Position numbers and translations under genes: made by a program. DNA of 64,000 bases from DASXHY01 sp035552155 (GTDB lineage Bacteria; Verrucomicrobiota; Verrucomicrobiia; Limisphaerales; DASXHY01). Shown in pieces: positions 17,578 through 27,519 of the stretch (the first letter of the stretch is position 1; each line of letters opens with the position of its first letter). The stretch is taken from assembly GCA_035552155.1 (NCBI GenBank), contig DASZLX010000042.1:15207-79206 (forward strand), read 5' to 3'. Below the pieces are notes generated by a model. That model did not search any database. It was not told the DNA's origin and saw nothing but the letters and a program-made list of their open reading frames with translations.

Positions 17578-20529
17578 ATGACCGGATACAAATTTATTCT
17601 GGGTTCGACGATTTCAGCTTTTTTACTGGCCTCCGGTTCGATGTCCCAGGCTCGCGCCACGGATGTCGAGCAGTTGCGCTGCGAATACCTGGTCAATCCG
17701 CAGGGCCTTGACGCCGCGCACCCGCGCTTGAGTTGGATCATCACCTCGAACCGGCGGAACGAACTGCAAACCGCGTATCAAATCCTGGTCGCGTCCTCCC
17801 CGAAGCTGCTCGCCGAAAACAAATCCGACCTTTGGGATACCGGCAAAGTGTTGTCTGACCAAACCACTCAAATTGCTTATCAAGGCCGGCCTCTGCAATC
17901 GCGCGAAATCTGTTATTGGAAAGTGCTGATGTGGGACCAGAACGATCGCCCCACTGCGAGCGACGCCGCGGAATGGACCATGGGGCTGCTTGAGCCGGCA
18001 GACTGGACCGCCAAATGGATCAGCGCGGAAGCCCCACCCTCGAATTCCGGCCAACTCGAAATTCACCACGCGATGTATGAAGCGAATGACGGCAACGGCG
18101 GCGCCGATGTCACGCGCGCCCTGGTTCGCCAGGTAAGAAATAATCGCCTCTCAATGATCGTCGATAACAACACGCTCGGAGGCGACCCGGCCCTCAACCA
18201 CCCTAAACATTTGTCGATAAACTACGATTGGAACGGCCAGCCGATGACAATGGAAGTGAAAGAGGATGAAACTTTGACCATTCCCAAAGAGTCGGGAGCT
18301 TTGCCGTATTTGAGGAAAGATTTTGAACTGGCGCACGGCGTGCGGCGCGCGGTGCTCTATGCCACCGCACTGGGTCTTTATCAGGTGGATATCAATGGCC
18401 GGCGCGTCGGGGACCATGTCTTCGCTCCGGACTGGACGGATTATCGCAAGCGCGTGCGTTATCAGGCGTACGATGTCACCAGTCTGTTGCGTTCCGGAAA
18501 TAACGTCATCGGCGCCATCCTGGCCAACGGCTGGTACAGCGGCCACATCGGCAATGGCGGATTTCAATTCTACGGCAAAACCCCCGAGTTCCTCGCACAG
18601 CTTGAGGTGACCTACGATGACGGCAGCACCGCCACCGTCGTTACGGATTCGTCATGGAAATCACATCCGAGCGCGATCCTTTCATCAGATTTCATGATGG
18701 GCGAGGATTATGACGCCCGGCGCGAATTGGCCGGCTGGAACAAGCCCGGCATCGATGACAGCAGTTGGACGCCCGTCGAGGTGCGCGAAGCGCCGGCGAT
18801 TCAGGTGGAATCCCAGCTCATGCCGCCGGTGCACGAACTCCTCGAATTAAAAACGCGCAAGCAAACAGAACCGCAGCCGGGACACTGGGTTTATGATTTG
18901 GGCCAGAACATGGTGGGTGTGGTTCGGCTCAAAATCTCGGCCCCGGCGGGAACAGAAATCATACTGCGCCACGCCGAGATGCTCAATCCGGACGGCACTC
19001 TCTACACTGAGAATCTTCGGCGCGCGCCTTCCGTGGACCATTACACCTGCCTGGGAAAAGGCACCGAGACCTGGCAGCCGAGTTTTACGTTTCACGGTTT
19101 TCGCTATGTGGAACTCACGGGGCCTGGCGAGAATCCCGGCAAGGGCGCCGTCACGGGAATTGTCCTCGGCTCGGACACACCGCAGGCCGGCGAATTCGCC
19201 TGCTCCGACCCGCTCATCAATCAGCTCGAATCCAACATTGAATGGGGCCAGCGCGGGAATTATCTCAGCGTTCCCACCGACTGCCCGCAACGCGATGAAC
19301 GGCTCGGCTGGATGGGGGATGCCGAAGTTTTCGTTCGCACCGCCACCTACAATTCGGATGTTGCCTCCTTCTTCACCAAGTGGATGGTGGATGTCGATGA
19401 TGGACAATCCCCCGAGGGCGCCTTCGGCGATGTGAGTCCCAACACCATGGGTGGCAAAGGCACTCCGGCCTGGGGTGACGCGGGCGTGATTTGTCCGTGG
19501 ACAATCTACGACGTCTATGGCGACAAACGTATCCTGGAAAAGCATCTCCCGGCAATGATGCGCTGGGTCGATTATCTGCAAAAACAAAGTGACGATCTGG
19601 TCCGCGACCGCCGCCGCGGCAGTGATTACGGCGACTGGCTTTCAGTGCAGGCCGATACACCGAAGGATGTCATCGGCACCGCCTTTTTCGCTTACTCCAC
19701 CCATTTGGTGGCTGAATCCTGCGCGGCCCTGGGGCGCACGGAAGACGCGGCCAAGTACGATAAATTGTTTGAGGACATCAAGGCCGCGTTCATCAAGCGG
19801 TACGTGGCCGCCGATGGTGATGTGAAAGGCTCGACGCAAACCGGCTATCTCCTGGCGCTGAAATTTGACCTGCTGCCGGAAGATCTTCGCGCCAGGACGG
19901 CGCAATTGCTGGTGGACAATATCAAGGCCCGCGACTGGCATCTCTCCACCGGTTTTGTGGGCGTCGGCTTTCTTCTGCCGACACTCGAGCGGATGAATGA
20001 ACCCGATGCCATTCGCCGTCTGCTTTTTCAGAAAACGTATCCCTCCTGGTTGTTCCCCGTCACGCACGGCGCGACCACGGTCTGGGAACGCTGGGATGGG
20101 TGGACGCCGGAAAAAGGTTTTCAGGATCCGGGCATGAATTCATTCAATCATTATTCGCTCGGCTCCTGTGGTGAATTTTTGTTCGGCGGCATCGGCGGCA
20201 TTCGCCCGGCCAGTCCGGGTTACCACGCCATCATCATCGATCCGGCCATCGTCAAGGGATTGACTTGGGCGAAGACCAGTTACGATTCCATTCACGGCAA
20301 GATTGCTACGGACTGGAAAGTTAACGGCGACAAACTGGTCCTGGATGTGACCGTGCCGGCCAATACTATCGCGACAGTCTATGTGCCGTCATCCAGTCGC
20401 GAGGATGTCACGGAAAGCGGTTCGCCGGTGGAAAAGGTCGACGGGATAAAATTTGTGCGCCAGGAACGGAATAAAACCGTTGTTCGAGTGCACTCCGGCA
20501 CCTACCATTTCGTCTCGCAAAACCCTTGA
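17578..20529 (+). CDS. Secreted alpha-L-rhamnosidase, GH78 (compact)
   Basis: 983 residues with a signal peptide (FILGSTISAFLLASGSMSQARA). It opens with VEQLRCEYLVNPQGLDAAHP and LSWIITSNRRNELQTAYQIL, the N-terminal Ig-like domain of bacterial GH78. Residues about 160-240 are the module also found in the divergent enzyme (DVTRALVRQV, DNNTLGGDPALNHPKHLSI), here placed before the rhamnosidase N domain (LYATALGLYQVDINGRRVGD) rather than after it. The catalytic domain holds VPTDCPQRDERLGWMGD (near 570) and TTVWERWDGW (near 833), so the catalytic acidic residues are intact. It lacks the C-terminal adhesion modules of its divergent partner. It shares a control region with that gene and precedes a sensor kinase gene, suggesting sensing of rhamnose-containing glycans. 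Confidence 0.95.
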   Translation: MTGYKFILGSTISAFLLASGSMSQARATDVEQLRCEYLVNPQGLDAAHPRLSWIITSNRRNELQTAYQILVASSPKLLAENKSDLWDTGKVLSDQTTQIAYQGRPLQSREICYWKVLMWDQNDRPTASDAAEWTMGLLEPADWTAKWISAEAPPSNSGQLEIHHAMYEANDGNGGADVTRALVRQVRNNRLSMIVDNNTLGGDPALNHPKHLSINYDWNGQPMTMEVKEDETLTIPKESGALPYLRKDFELAHGVRRAVLYATALGLYQVDINGRRVGDHVFAPDWTDYRKRVRYQAYDVTSLLRSGNNVIGAILANGWYSGHIGNGGFQFYGKTPEFLAQLEVTYDDGSTATVVTDSSWKSHPSAILSSDFMMGEDYDARRELAGWNKPGIDDSSWTPVEVREAPAIQVESQLMPPVHELLELKTRKQTEPQPGHWVYDLGQNMVGVVRLKISAPAGTEIILRHAEMLNPDGTLYTENLRRAPSVDHYTCLGKGTETWQPSFTFHGFRYVELTGPGENPGKGAVTGIVLGSDTPQAGEFACSDPLINQLESNIEWGQRGNYLSVPTDCPQRDERLGWMGDAEVFVRTATYNSDVASFFTKWMVDVDDGQSPEGAFGDVSPNTMGGKGTPAWGDAGVICPWTIYDVYGDKRILEKHLPAMMRWVDYLQKQSDDLVRDRRRGSDYGDWLSVQADTPKDVIGTAFFAYSTHLVAESCAALGRTEDAAKYDKLFEDIKAAFIKRYVAADGDVKGSTQTGYLLALKFDLLPEDLRARTAQLLVDNIKARDWHLSTGFVGVGFLLPTLERMNEPDAIRRLLFQKTYPSWLFPVTHGATTVWERWDGWTPEKGFQDPGMNSFNHYSLGSCGEFLFGGIGGIRPASPGYHAIIIDPAIVKGLTWAKTSYDSIHGKIATDWKVNGDKLVLDVTVPANTIATVYVPSSSREDVTESGSPVEKVDGIKFVRQERNKTVVRVHSGTYHFVSQNP

Positions 20530-20632
20530 CGCAATTCGCTTTCGGGCCGGTGGGCGGATTGGTCTTGGGCCGAAAAAGAGAGAGGCACGCCGGCAGGCCG
20601 CAAGCTTGTTGAAGCGGTCCGGTTGGTGGCTC

Positions 20633-23600
20633 ATGCAATTCAAATTTCCAATGCGCCTGGTGTGGCCCGCTAGATTTTCGCTCCTCTTATCCCTATTCGC
20701 CGGGATTTGGTTTCCGCATTTTCTCTTTCCCCAAAACGCCGCGGGCTCGACAATTATTTCCATTGCTGAACTCGAAAACAGGTCGGACGGAACTAACCAG
20801 GAACCGGTGTCCTGCCGATTGGAGGGATTTGTGCGGGCGGTTCTGCCGGAGAGAGGACTGCTGGTGCTTCAGGACAAGTCCGGGACTGCTCTGCTCGAAG
20901 TGCCGCAACTCGATCCCAAGATAAATGCCGGCGACGAAGCAGTTCTTGAAGCCAATCCGTGCCTGCTCGGGCGGACCCGTTTTGGACTGCGCCTCGGGGA
21001 TATTCCCACCGTGGATAATGGCGGCGTCCATTCGATGGCCGAGAAGTCGGGCCGCATTTTTCTCAATGCCGGAATGATTCCGGTTCGCCTGGATTGGTTC
21101 AACGGTCCGACGGAATTCGGATTAAATTTGGATTTGGAAGGTCCCGGGGTGCCGAGGCAACCAATCCCGGACTCTTCGTTATGGCATGATTCCGCTACCA
21201 ATAATGGCGGAGAGAATTTGCAACCGGGCCTCCGCTATCGGGCTTTCGAAGGGATTTACTGGCGGGAAATGCCGGATTTTTCGTTGCTCACACCCAGGGT
21301 GGGGGGCATTGCTACCAATTTCAGCGCGTCCTATCGCACGCGAGACGACAATTGCGGGCTGACCTTCAACGGATTCCTCCAGATTAAGCATCCCGGCAAT
21401 TACACTTTTTATCTGAAATCAGACGACGGCAGCTTACTTTACCTGGGGCCCTCATCGGTGAACTGTCACGTTCTTCAACCGGCGGGAAATGCTCTGCCGG
21501 CGCCGGAAAATCTGGAGCATGCCCTGACCGACCGAAGTTACAATCATTGGGTTCAAATGGAAGGTGAAGTGACCTTTGCGAGCGCGGACCAGCACAGCCT
21601 CGAGATGCTGGTGGGCGGCAGCCGCGTGCCGGTGACGATAGTAGCCGACTCGCATTTGTTTGCCACCAACCTGCTTCACCGCTGGATGACGGTGCAGGGC
21701 GTTTGCGTGTTTTCGGGCAAGGCGGATGACAACCGGTTGGTGGGAGTTTTTGTCCTGGATTCCGGACAGGTGACCATTCGGAATGAATACGCCTGGAGCG
21801 ATGCGTCCTCAAACCTTTTGACGACCGCCTCACAAATCCGGCGTCTAAAGGCAGAGGAAGCGCAGAAACATATTCCGGTTAAAATCCGCGGTGTGGTGAT
21901 TTATGCGAGTCCCGCCGCCGCCGTGTTGCAGGATTCGAGCGGCGGCGTGTTCATCAGTTCCAGCGGCGGTGTCTGGAAGAAAGCGCCGAAGGTGGGCGAG
22001 TTTTGGGAGATGGAAGGTCTTACTGACAGCGGCCTTTTTTCGCCGGTGGTCGCTGCGGACAAAAGCGCCTTTCTGGGTTACGCGCCGCTCCCGGAGCCTC
22101 TGCAGCCCACGCGAGACCAGTTGATCAACGGCAACATGGACGCCGAGTACGGCGAGTTGCACGGCGTGATTACCTCCATCTCCACCAACGAGATTGGCCT
22201 GCTCGCCGCTGATGGAAAAGTCAGCGTGATGGGCAGCGCCGACCGGCCGCTGCCGGAGTTGCCCAAATCCCTTCCCAATGGCGGTTCGCTCATCGGTAGC
22301 GTGGTGCGAATCCGGGGATGCTTCGCTCCCATGGTGGATTTGCAAACCAGGCAGGTGGTTTCCGGAAAGACCTATTTATATCCTGCCTCGGTCGAAGTCG
22401 AAGACCCGGCCTTGCCGGATCCTTTTCAACTGCCTACCCGAACGCCGTCGGATTTGATGTGGTTCAATGCGCGGGCGCTGGCGCTGCAACGAACGAAATT
22501 GACTGGCCAGATTCTCTACGTATTGCCCGGCGAATACCTGGTCATGGACCGCAAAGATAGTTTCCGGGTGTTGATGCCGGACGCGTCGCTGGAAGTGGGC
22601 GATCTAATCGACGCAGTCGGTTTTCCCAGGCTCGATGGGCCCTCGCCGGTATTGCAGGAGGCGCGGGTTCGGAAGACCGGGCACGCGGCCCTGCCGCCGC
22701 CCGTGGCCATATTGCCGGAAAATTTGCTGGACCGCGAATTGGATTCCAAGCTCGTTCAAATCAAGGCGCTGCTCATGAGCGACACGATGCACCCGGGCGA
22801 GCGTGTGCTGGAGTTGCAGAGCGGCCCCCAGCATTTTGTGGCGCGACTGGATTCGGGGCCCCGGCCCTCCGCCTTGCTGCCCGCCGGCTGCCGCCTGCAG
22901 TTGACCGGAGTTTATGCGAGCGCCTACGGCGACCGGGACCGCGCCGGCACGCACACGGTGCCGTTCGAGCTGCTGCTCCATAATTCCGCGAACATTGTGG
23001 TCTTGCAGCGCCCGCCCTGGTGGACCATCCAGCGAATCCTCATCCTGCTGGTGGCCTTGTCCGGAGTGCTGGGAGCCACCTTTATCTGGGTGGCGCTGCT
23101 CCGGCGCAAAGTGGAACAGCGCACGGCGCAACTCAAACGGGAGATTGAGCAACGGCAACTGGCCGAGCAGCACCATGCGATCGAGTTGGAACGCACGCGC
23201 GTGGCGCGGGACCTTCACGATGAATTGGGCGCGGGCCTGACCGAGGTCGGGTTGCTGGGTTCGCTGGCCAACACACCCGCCGTGAAACCGGAAGCCAAGG
23301 GCCGTTACCTGGATCAAATCACGCAACTGGCCCGCTCGCTGGTTACCTCCCTGGATGAAATCGTGTGGGCGGTCAATCCCCACTACGATTCGGTGATGTC
23401 GCTGGTAAGTTATTTTTCGCTCTACGCGGAATCATTTTTGAATCTGGCGGAAATCAATTGCCGCTTGCGGGTGGCGGAGGAGATTCCGCATTGTCCGCTG
23501 GATTCCCAGCAGCGGCACGGGGTTTTTTGCGTGTTCAAAGAAGCGCTTAACAATGTGGTCCGGCATTCCGGCGCTACCGAGGCGCAGATCGCGTTTGAAG

Positions 23601-23818
23601 TGGTGAACGGTGCGCTGTTGCTCTCGCTGGTTGACAACGGGCGCGGTTTCAAGTTTGTTCCCGACGAACCCGGCAAGGATGGTCTGGCTAGCCTGCAGCA
23701 ACGGATGGAAGGGCTGGGCGGAAATTGCCAGATCACCAGCCAGCCCGGCCAGGGCACGTCCGTCCGCATTTTCCTGCCGCTAAACCAGGCTCAACATGGT
23801 CAAAATAGCAATCGTTGA
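20633..23818 (+). CDS. Large membrane sensor histidine kinase (HisKA_3) with PA14-like and OB-like outer domains
   Basis: About 1,061 residues from the ATG at 20633; a longer reading from 20453 would overlap the rhamnosidase gene and put a poor leader before the signal/anchor. The outer region has repeated beta domains of one pattern (VSCRLEGFVRAVLPERGLLV, VKIRGVVIYASPAAAVLQD) that look OB-like. It also has a PA14-like stretch near 230-275 (GNYTFYLKSDDGSLLYLG), a fold often used to bind carbohydrate. A membrane helix (about 800-822) leads to the phospho-acceptor helix TRVARDLHDELGAGLTEV (His near 858) and HATPase_c (NNVVRHSGA, LVDNGRGF, DGLASLQQRM). It overlaps the response regulator gene by 23 bp. 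The ligand is probably an extracellular glycan fragment (inference). Confidence 0.9.
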   Translation: MQFKFPMRLVWPARFSLLLSLFAGIWFPHFLFPQNAAGSTIISIAELENRSDGTNQEPVSCRLEGFVRAVLPERGLLVLQDKSGTALLEVPQLDPKINAGDEAVLEANPCLLGRTRFGLRLGDIPTVDNGGVHSMAEKSGRIFLNAGMIPVRLDWFNGPTEFGLNLDLEGPGVPRQPIPDSSLWHDSATNNGGENLQPGLRYRAFEGIYWREMPDFSLLTPRVGGIATNFSASYRTRDDNCGLTFNGFLQIKHPGNYTFYLKSDDGSLLYLGPSSVNCHVLQPAGNALPAPENLEHALTDRSYNHWVQMEGEVTFASADQHSLEMLVGGSRVPVTIVADSHLFATNLLHRWMTVQGVCVFSGKADDNRLVGVFVLDSGQVTIRNEYAWSDASSNLLTTASQIRRLKAEEAQKHIPVKIRGVVIYASPAAAVLQDSSGGVFISSSGGVWKKAPKVGEFWEMEGLTDSGLFSPVVAADKSAFLGYAPLPEPLQPTRDQLINGNMDAEYGELHGVITSISTNEIGLLAADGKVSVMGSADRPLPELPKSLPNGGSLIGSVVRIRGCFAPMVDLQTRQVVSGKTYLYPASVEVEDPALPDPFQLPTRTPSDLMWFNARALALQRTKLTGQILYVLPGEYLVMDRKDSFRVLMPDASLEVGDLIDAVGFPRLDGPSPVLQEARVRKTGHAALPPPVAILPENLLDRELDSKLVQIKALLMSDTMHPGERVLELQSGPQHFVARLDSGPRPSALLPAGCRLQLTGVYASAYGDRDRAGTHTVPFELLLHNSANIVVLQRPPWWTIQRILILLVALSGVLGATFIWVALLRRKVEQRTAQLKREIEQRQLAEQHHAIELERTRVARDLHDELGAGLTEVGLLGSLANTPAVKPEAKGRYLDQITQLARSLVTSLDEIVWAVNPHYDSVMSLVSYFSLYAESFLNLAEINCRLRVAEEIPHCPLDSQQRHGVFCVFKEALNNVVRHSGATEAQIAFEVVNGALLLSLVDNGRGFKFVPDEPGKDGLASLQQRMEGLGGNCQITSQPGQGTSVRIFLPLNQAQHGQNSNR

Positions 23819-24422
23819 AGACAACCAGACGACGCGCGAAAGCCTGAGGACGATCATTGACTTGTCTCCGGGTTGCCGATGCGTCTGTCTTTGCGAGACG
23901 GCTGAAGAAGCCCTCACTGCGATTCCCAAACATTCGCCGGATGTTGTTCTGATGGATATTCAACTTCAAAAAATGTCCGGCGTGGAATGCGTGGCGCGGC
24001 TTAAGGAATTGATGCCGCAAGTGCAGGTGATCATGGTGACGGTGTACCAGGATCCCGACCGGATTTTTCGGGCGTTGCGCGCCGGGGCTTCGGGTTACCT
24101 GCTCAAGCGCGCCGCGCCTGACATGGTCTTGAACGCAATTCGTGACGTGCAACAGGGTGGCGTGCCCATGAGCGCGGAAATTGCGCGGAAGGTCATCGGC
24201 TTTTTTCAGACCCGGCCGGTGGCCGCGCCGGAGGTGGAAAAGTTGTCGCCGCGCGAACTCGAGATTTTAAACCTCATCGCGCCGGGATTTTCCAATAAGG
24301 AAATCGCGGACCGCCTCGGCATCAGCATCGAATCGATTCGCTGGCATCTGAAAAATATTTACCACAAGCTGCACGTCCATTCCCGGACGGAAGCCGCTTC
24401 CAAAATTCGCTCCCGCGGCTGA
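23796..24422 (+). CDS. LuxR/NarL-type response regulator
   Basis: 208 residues. The receiver domain has IAIVEDNQTTRESL, the phospho-acceptor in DVVLMDIQLQKMSGVE, and the conserved Lys in GYLLKRAAP. The DNA-binding domain runs from LSPRELEILNLIAPGFS through NKEIADRLGISIESIRWHL. Translation begins inside the end of the kinase gene, so the pair is co-translated. It is paralogous to the regulator at 5779-6495 (same C-terminal KLHVHSRTEA ending), so both may bind related operators. The next gene, a modular secreted protein 180 bp downstream, carries a CACC-N6-GGGG element. Confidence 0.95.
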   Translation: MVKIAIVEDNQTTRESLRTIIDLSPGCRCVCLCETAEEALTAIPKHSPDVVLMDIQLQKMSGVECVARLKELMPQVQVIMVTVYQDPDRIFRALRAGASGYLLKRAAPDMVLNAIRDVQQGGVPMSAEIARKVIGFFQTRPVAAPEVEKLSPRELEILNLIAPGFSNKEIADRLGISIESIRWHLKNIYHKLHVHSRTEAASKIRSRG

Positions 24423-24435
24423 TTCTTTTTATCCC

Positions 24436-24451
24436 CACCCGGTTGGGGGGG
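24436..24451 (+). promoter_or_regulatory. Candidate operator, CACC-N6-GGGG class
   Basis: CACCCGGTTGGGGGGG lies 14 bp after the response-regulator stop and about 150-165 bp before the next start codon. It could instead be a weak terminator (CCCCA pairing with TGGGG), although no T-run follows. Confidence 0.3.
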
Positions 24452-24601
24452 CTCCGCTCCGCTTTCAAACCCGCTAGGATGTTCAAATCGCATGAACATT
24501 TCGGCGCGCATATCAGATTCGCTCCTTCGGAATGCACCTGCGTCCCATGTCTCGAGCCTTCCTCAACCCTGTCAAAAGAACGAACCCACAGTGCAATCAT
24601 T

Positions 24602-27448
24602 ATGAACAACCCTAAGCTCTCGGACTCTAACGTGATCGTGCGGTTATTATGTGTGCTGTTGCTGGCGCTGGCCGGCACGGCCGAAGCAGCCACCATCAAC
24701 AACCTTGGCTCAAATGCGCCCGCTCCCGGGCCTGATGACCAGTACGTGACGAATTTCGTCGCGTTCTCGCAGTCGCCTCCACCGGGCGGCGGCGCCTTCA
24801 ATTATTATGTTAATGCCAATCCGGCGCCGGGACAGACCTTCACCACGGGAAATAATCCCGACGGATATGTCTTGAACGGCGTGGCGCTCTTCGATGCGGA
24901 CAACACGGGCGGTGGTTTCGGGAACGAAGCGTTCAGTCTGGGAGTCTATTCCGTGAGCAACGGCACGAACGCGGCGCTGCTGACGACCTATACCTCGCAA
25001 AGCGTGTTGCTCACCAATTTCACCTGGTTTCAATGGTCGAACCTCGGCCTCGTTTTGCAACCCAACACCCAATACGCCTACGCCATGTGGGCGAACGGCG
25101 CTGGTTGGATGAATTTGGGCAACACCAATCTGGCTTATGCGGGCGGCCAGGTCGCCGTCGTGCCGCGGGGTGGTGGAACCATGACCTTTAGTTCGTCCAG
25201 CCCGTGGAACGCGAGCTTTGATGTGCAGTTGACAGCCATCACCATTCCCGTTGCGGGCCAGCCGAAATTTTCTCCTTATCCGGTGGCGAATCCGGGCGCT
25301 AGCGTGACTGCCAGCGCGCCGGTCACCGGGCCGGGGCCGTACTTTTTCCAGTGGCAGACGGATGGCGGCGGGGGTGGCTCGTTCACCAACATCCCCGGAG
25401 CGACGACGTCAAACCTAGTCATCAATACCACGGGATATGCTGCCGGAAATTACAGCTACCTGGTGCTCGTCTCCAATAATACCAGTGGTGTGAGCAGCCC
25501 GGCCGCTGTCCTGACTCTCCAGCCTTCGATCGGCATTCCGGGAGTCATTGGAGTGAAGTTTGGATTTACGAACGGTTACGCAACCGCGGATGCCCTGTTC
25601 CCCGCCGATAACACCGGCGTTCCGACCGGGCAGATTGTCCCGCCGGCAAACGTGGCGCTCACCGAGGTGGGTAATTGGAATAATTTGCTCGCGAACGTCC
25701 AGGCGCCTCAGGACAGTGCGGCGCGCGCGGCGGCGATCAACCAAGTCTGGACCGTCGACCACGACAGCACCGGCGCTGCGCTCTCGGGCGTCACGCTCTC
25801 GCCAAGTGGTTTCAACGATGGCTGGTTCAGCGGCGGCACCGAATGCGCTGCGGGACGATTGCTTTATGATTGCTGGAAAATCAACGGCGGCGGCAGCAGC
25901 CCGCAACTGGACGGCGCCGGCCATCCCTACGGCACCCTGGTCTTCAATAATCTTCCGTGGACGAAATATGACGTGGTTGTTTACGTCAACGACAACAACG
26001 GAAATTACTGGGGCAACATGCAGGCCAATGACGTCATCGCCCAGGGCAGTGGGAATGTCGACAACACCTCGTTCGGTTTCAACGGCGCCAGTGCGGACCC
26101 GTGCGGGCTTGCGACGCCGCTCCATACTTTCGGCGCCTACAATGGTGGCAATTCGGCAAATAGCTGTAATTACATCAAGATGGCCAATGTAAATGCAACC
26201 GGCGGCAGCATCACCATCTCGGTGGTCAGCTTCGGCGGCGGGGACATGGGCATTTCCGGCGTGGAACTGGTCCCGGACACCGACCTGAATCTGGTGCAGG
26301 ACGTCGTGCCGAATTATGTCGAAGCCGTCTCTGGCGGAACGCTGGCGCTCTCGTCGGGTTTCTCCGAAACTCCGCCGGTTGAGCTCCAATGGTTGAAAAT
26401 CAGCGGCGGTGTCACCAATCAAGTGACCTCGGGAATCACGGTCGTTACCAACAACGGCGTTGTCACGTCCACTTTGACCATCAATAGCCTGCAGGTGAGC
26501 GACACCGCTTCCTATCAGGTGAAAGCGGTCAATGCCGGGAACAGCTCGGATTACACTTACACCAGCGAGGCGCCGGTGATCGTCACTGATCCTCCCGCGC
26601 CGGTAAACAATATCGCCCAGTACAAGGAAGCCCAGGTCGGGGTCAATTATTATCCTCCCGACTGGAGCATTTCCACCAACACCGATTTGATTTACGGATT
26701 CCCGATTTCGGATGGTTCACCCGGAACCGCGCTGGCGTCACCGGGAAATTACGGCGCGGATGGCGCCATCGGCGACCCGACCGTTTTGGCTGACGGGATG
26801 TTGAGCAGCCAGGCGCTTTACGTGGTTTCATGCGGGCCCGCCTCTTCCGGCAACGGCTCGAATATCGTCTACACCCTGCAAACCAATTCCGCGCCGCTGG
26901 GATTCGACCTGACGAACATCACGGTTTACGGCGGCTGGCTGGACAGCGGTCGCCGCGACCAGGAATATCAGGTTTTATATGCGACCGTGGCTGACCCCAC
27001 GAATTTCATCCCGCTCTCCACGGTGTTGTATCTCCCGGATGACCCGACCGGCGAGGCCATTGCCAGCCGGACAAAGCTGGTCCCGGCCAACGGAGTGCTT
27101 GCCCACAACGTCTGTGCGGTGATGATCAATTGGGACGTGCAGCAACTTCTGAACAACTACTCATTTTATTCAGAAATTGAAATCAACGGCACCAATTCCA
27201 CCTCGGCCTTCCCGGTGGCGCCGATCATTCAGCCCATATCCGTTTCGGGAGGGAACCTGGTGCTGACGGGCAGCGGAGGTTATCCGCCCAACAGCCCTTA
27301 TGAATGGTTGAGCACGACCAATCTGACGCCCCCGGTGAACTGGGTCACCAACCTCAGCAGCACACTGGACAGCAACGGGGCGTTCTCGGATTCAATACCG
27401 ATCAATTCGTCGGAACCCGCCCGGTTCTTTCGGCTGCGCGTGCCTTAA
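24602..27448 (+). CDS. Secreted modular protein (Ig-like, GGW-GRD module)
   Basis: About 948 residues. The ATG at 24602 gives a clear signal peptide (VIVRLLCVLLLALAGTAEA). The N-terminal domain (about 25-215: SNAPAPGP, GQTFTTGNNPDGYVLNGVAL, LQPNTQYAYAMWANGAGW) recurs inside the protein at 30268-34170. An Ig-like domain follows (YFFQWQTDGGGGGSFTNIPG), then a beta-rich region with FNDGWFSGGTECAAGRLLYD and VVVYVNDNNGNYWGNM, a second Ig-like domain, one GGW-GRD module (VYGGWLDSGRRDQEYQVLYA) and the ending YEWLSTTNLT ... RFFRLRVP. No catalytic motif is evident; glycan binding or surface adhesion is likely. It follows a two-component pair and precedes a pseudopilin gene. Confidence 0.85.
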   Translation: MNNPKLSDSNVIVRLLCVLLLALAGTAEAATINNLGSNAPAPGPDDQYVTNFVAFSQSPPPGGGAFNYYVNANPAPGQTFTTGNNPDGYVLNGVALFDADNTGGGFGNEAFSLGVYSVSNGTNAALLTTYTSQSVLLTNFTWFQWSNLGLVLQPNTQYAYAMWANGAGWMNLGNTNLAYAGGQVAVVPRGGGTMTFSSSSPWNASFDVQLTAITIPVAGQPKFSPYPVANPGASVTASAPVTGPGPYFFQWQTDGGGGGSFTNIPGATTSNLVINTTGYAAGNYSYLVLVSNNTSGVSSPAAVLTLQPSIGIPGVIGVKFGFTNGYATADALFPADNTGVPTGQIVPPANVALTEVGNWNNLLANVQAPQDSAARAAAINQVWTVDHDSTGAALSGVTLSPSGFNDGWFSGGTECAAGRLLYDCWKINGGGSSPQLDGAGHPYGTLVFNNLPWTKYDVVVYVNDNNGNYWGNMQANDVIAQGSGNVDNTSFGFNGASADPCGLATPLHTFGAYNGGNSANSCNYIKMANVNATGGSITISVVSFGGGDMGISGVELVPDTDLNLVQDVVPNYVEAVSGGTLALSSGFSETPPVELQWLKISGGVTNQVTSGITVVTNNGVVTSTLTINSLQVSDTASYQVKAVNAGNSSDYTYTSEAPVIVTDPPAPVNNIAQYKEAQVGVNYYPPDWSISTNTDLIYGFPISDGSPGTALASPGNYGADGAIGDPTVLADGMLSSQALYVVSCGPASSGNGSNIVYTLQTNSAPLGFDLTNITVYGGWLDSGRRDQEYQVLYATVADPTNFIPLSTVLYLPDDPTGEAIASRTKLVPANGVLAHNVCAVMINWDVQQLLNNYSFYSEIEINGTNSTSAFPVAPIIQPISVSGGNLVLTGSGGYPPNSPYEWLSTTNLTPPVNWVTNLSSTLDSNGAFSDSIPINSSEPARFFRLRVP

Positions 27449-27469
27449 ACGGCCGTGCGCCTAGGTGAG

Positions 27470-27499
27470 GGGTGCCCGGGTAGGAGTCCCCGGGCACCC
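27470..27499 (+). terminator. Strong GC hairpin between secreted-protein gene and pseudopilin gene
   Basis: A perfect 11-bp stem (arms 27470-27480 and 27489-27499, GGGTGCCCGGG and its complement) with an 8-base loop. It is 21 bp after the upstream stop and 20 bp before the pseudopilin start. There is no U-tract. The arrangement matches the hairpins at 8992-9021 and 54123-54155. Confidence 0.65.
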
Positions 27500-27519
27500 A
27501 TTTGAACTGAATATCTTCT

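Noticed and set aside
20453..20632. Longer N-terminus for the kinase beginning inside the rhamnosidase gene
   Set aside because: It would overlap 77 bp of rhamnosidase coding sequence and place a polar Arg-rich segment before the signal/anchor helix.
24427..24451. Intrinsic terminator after the response regulator
   Set aside because: Only about 5 bp of stem with no trailing T-run; the sequence fits the recurring CACC-N6-GGGG element better, though both remain possible.
25415..26422. A 335-codon minus-strand frame inside the secreted-protein gene
   Set aside because: It is antisense to clear Ig-like and jelly-roll coding sequence and has no family features.
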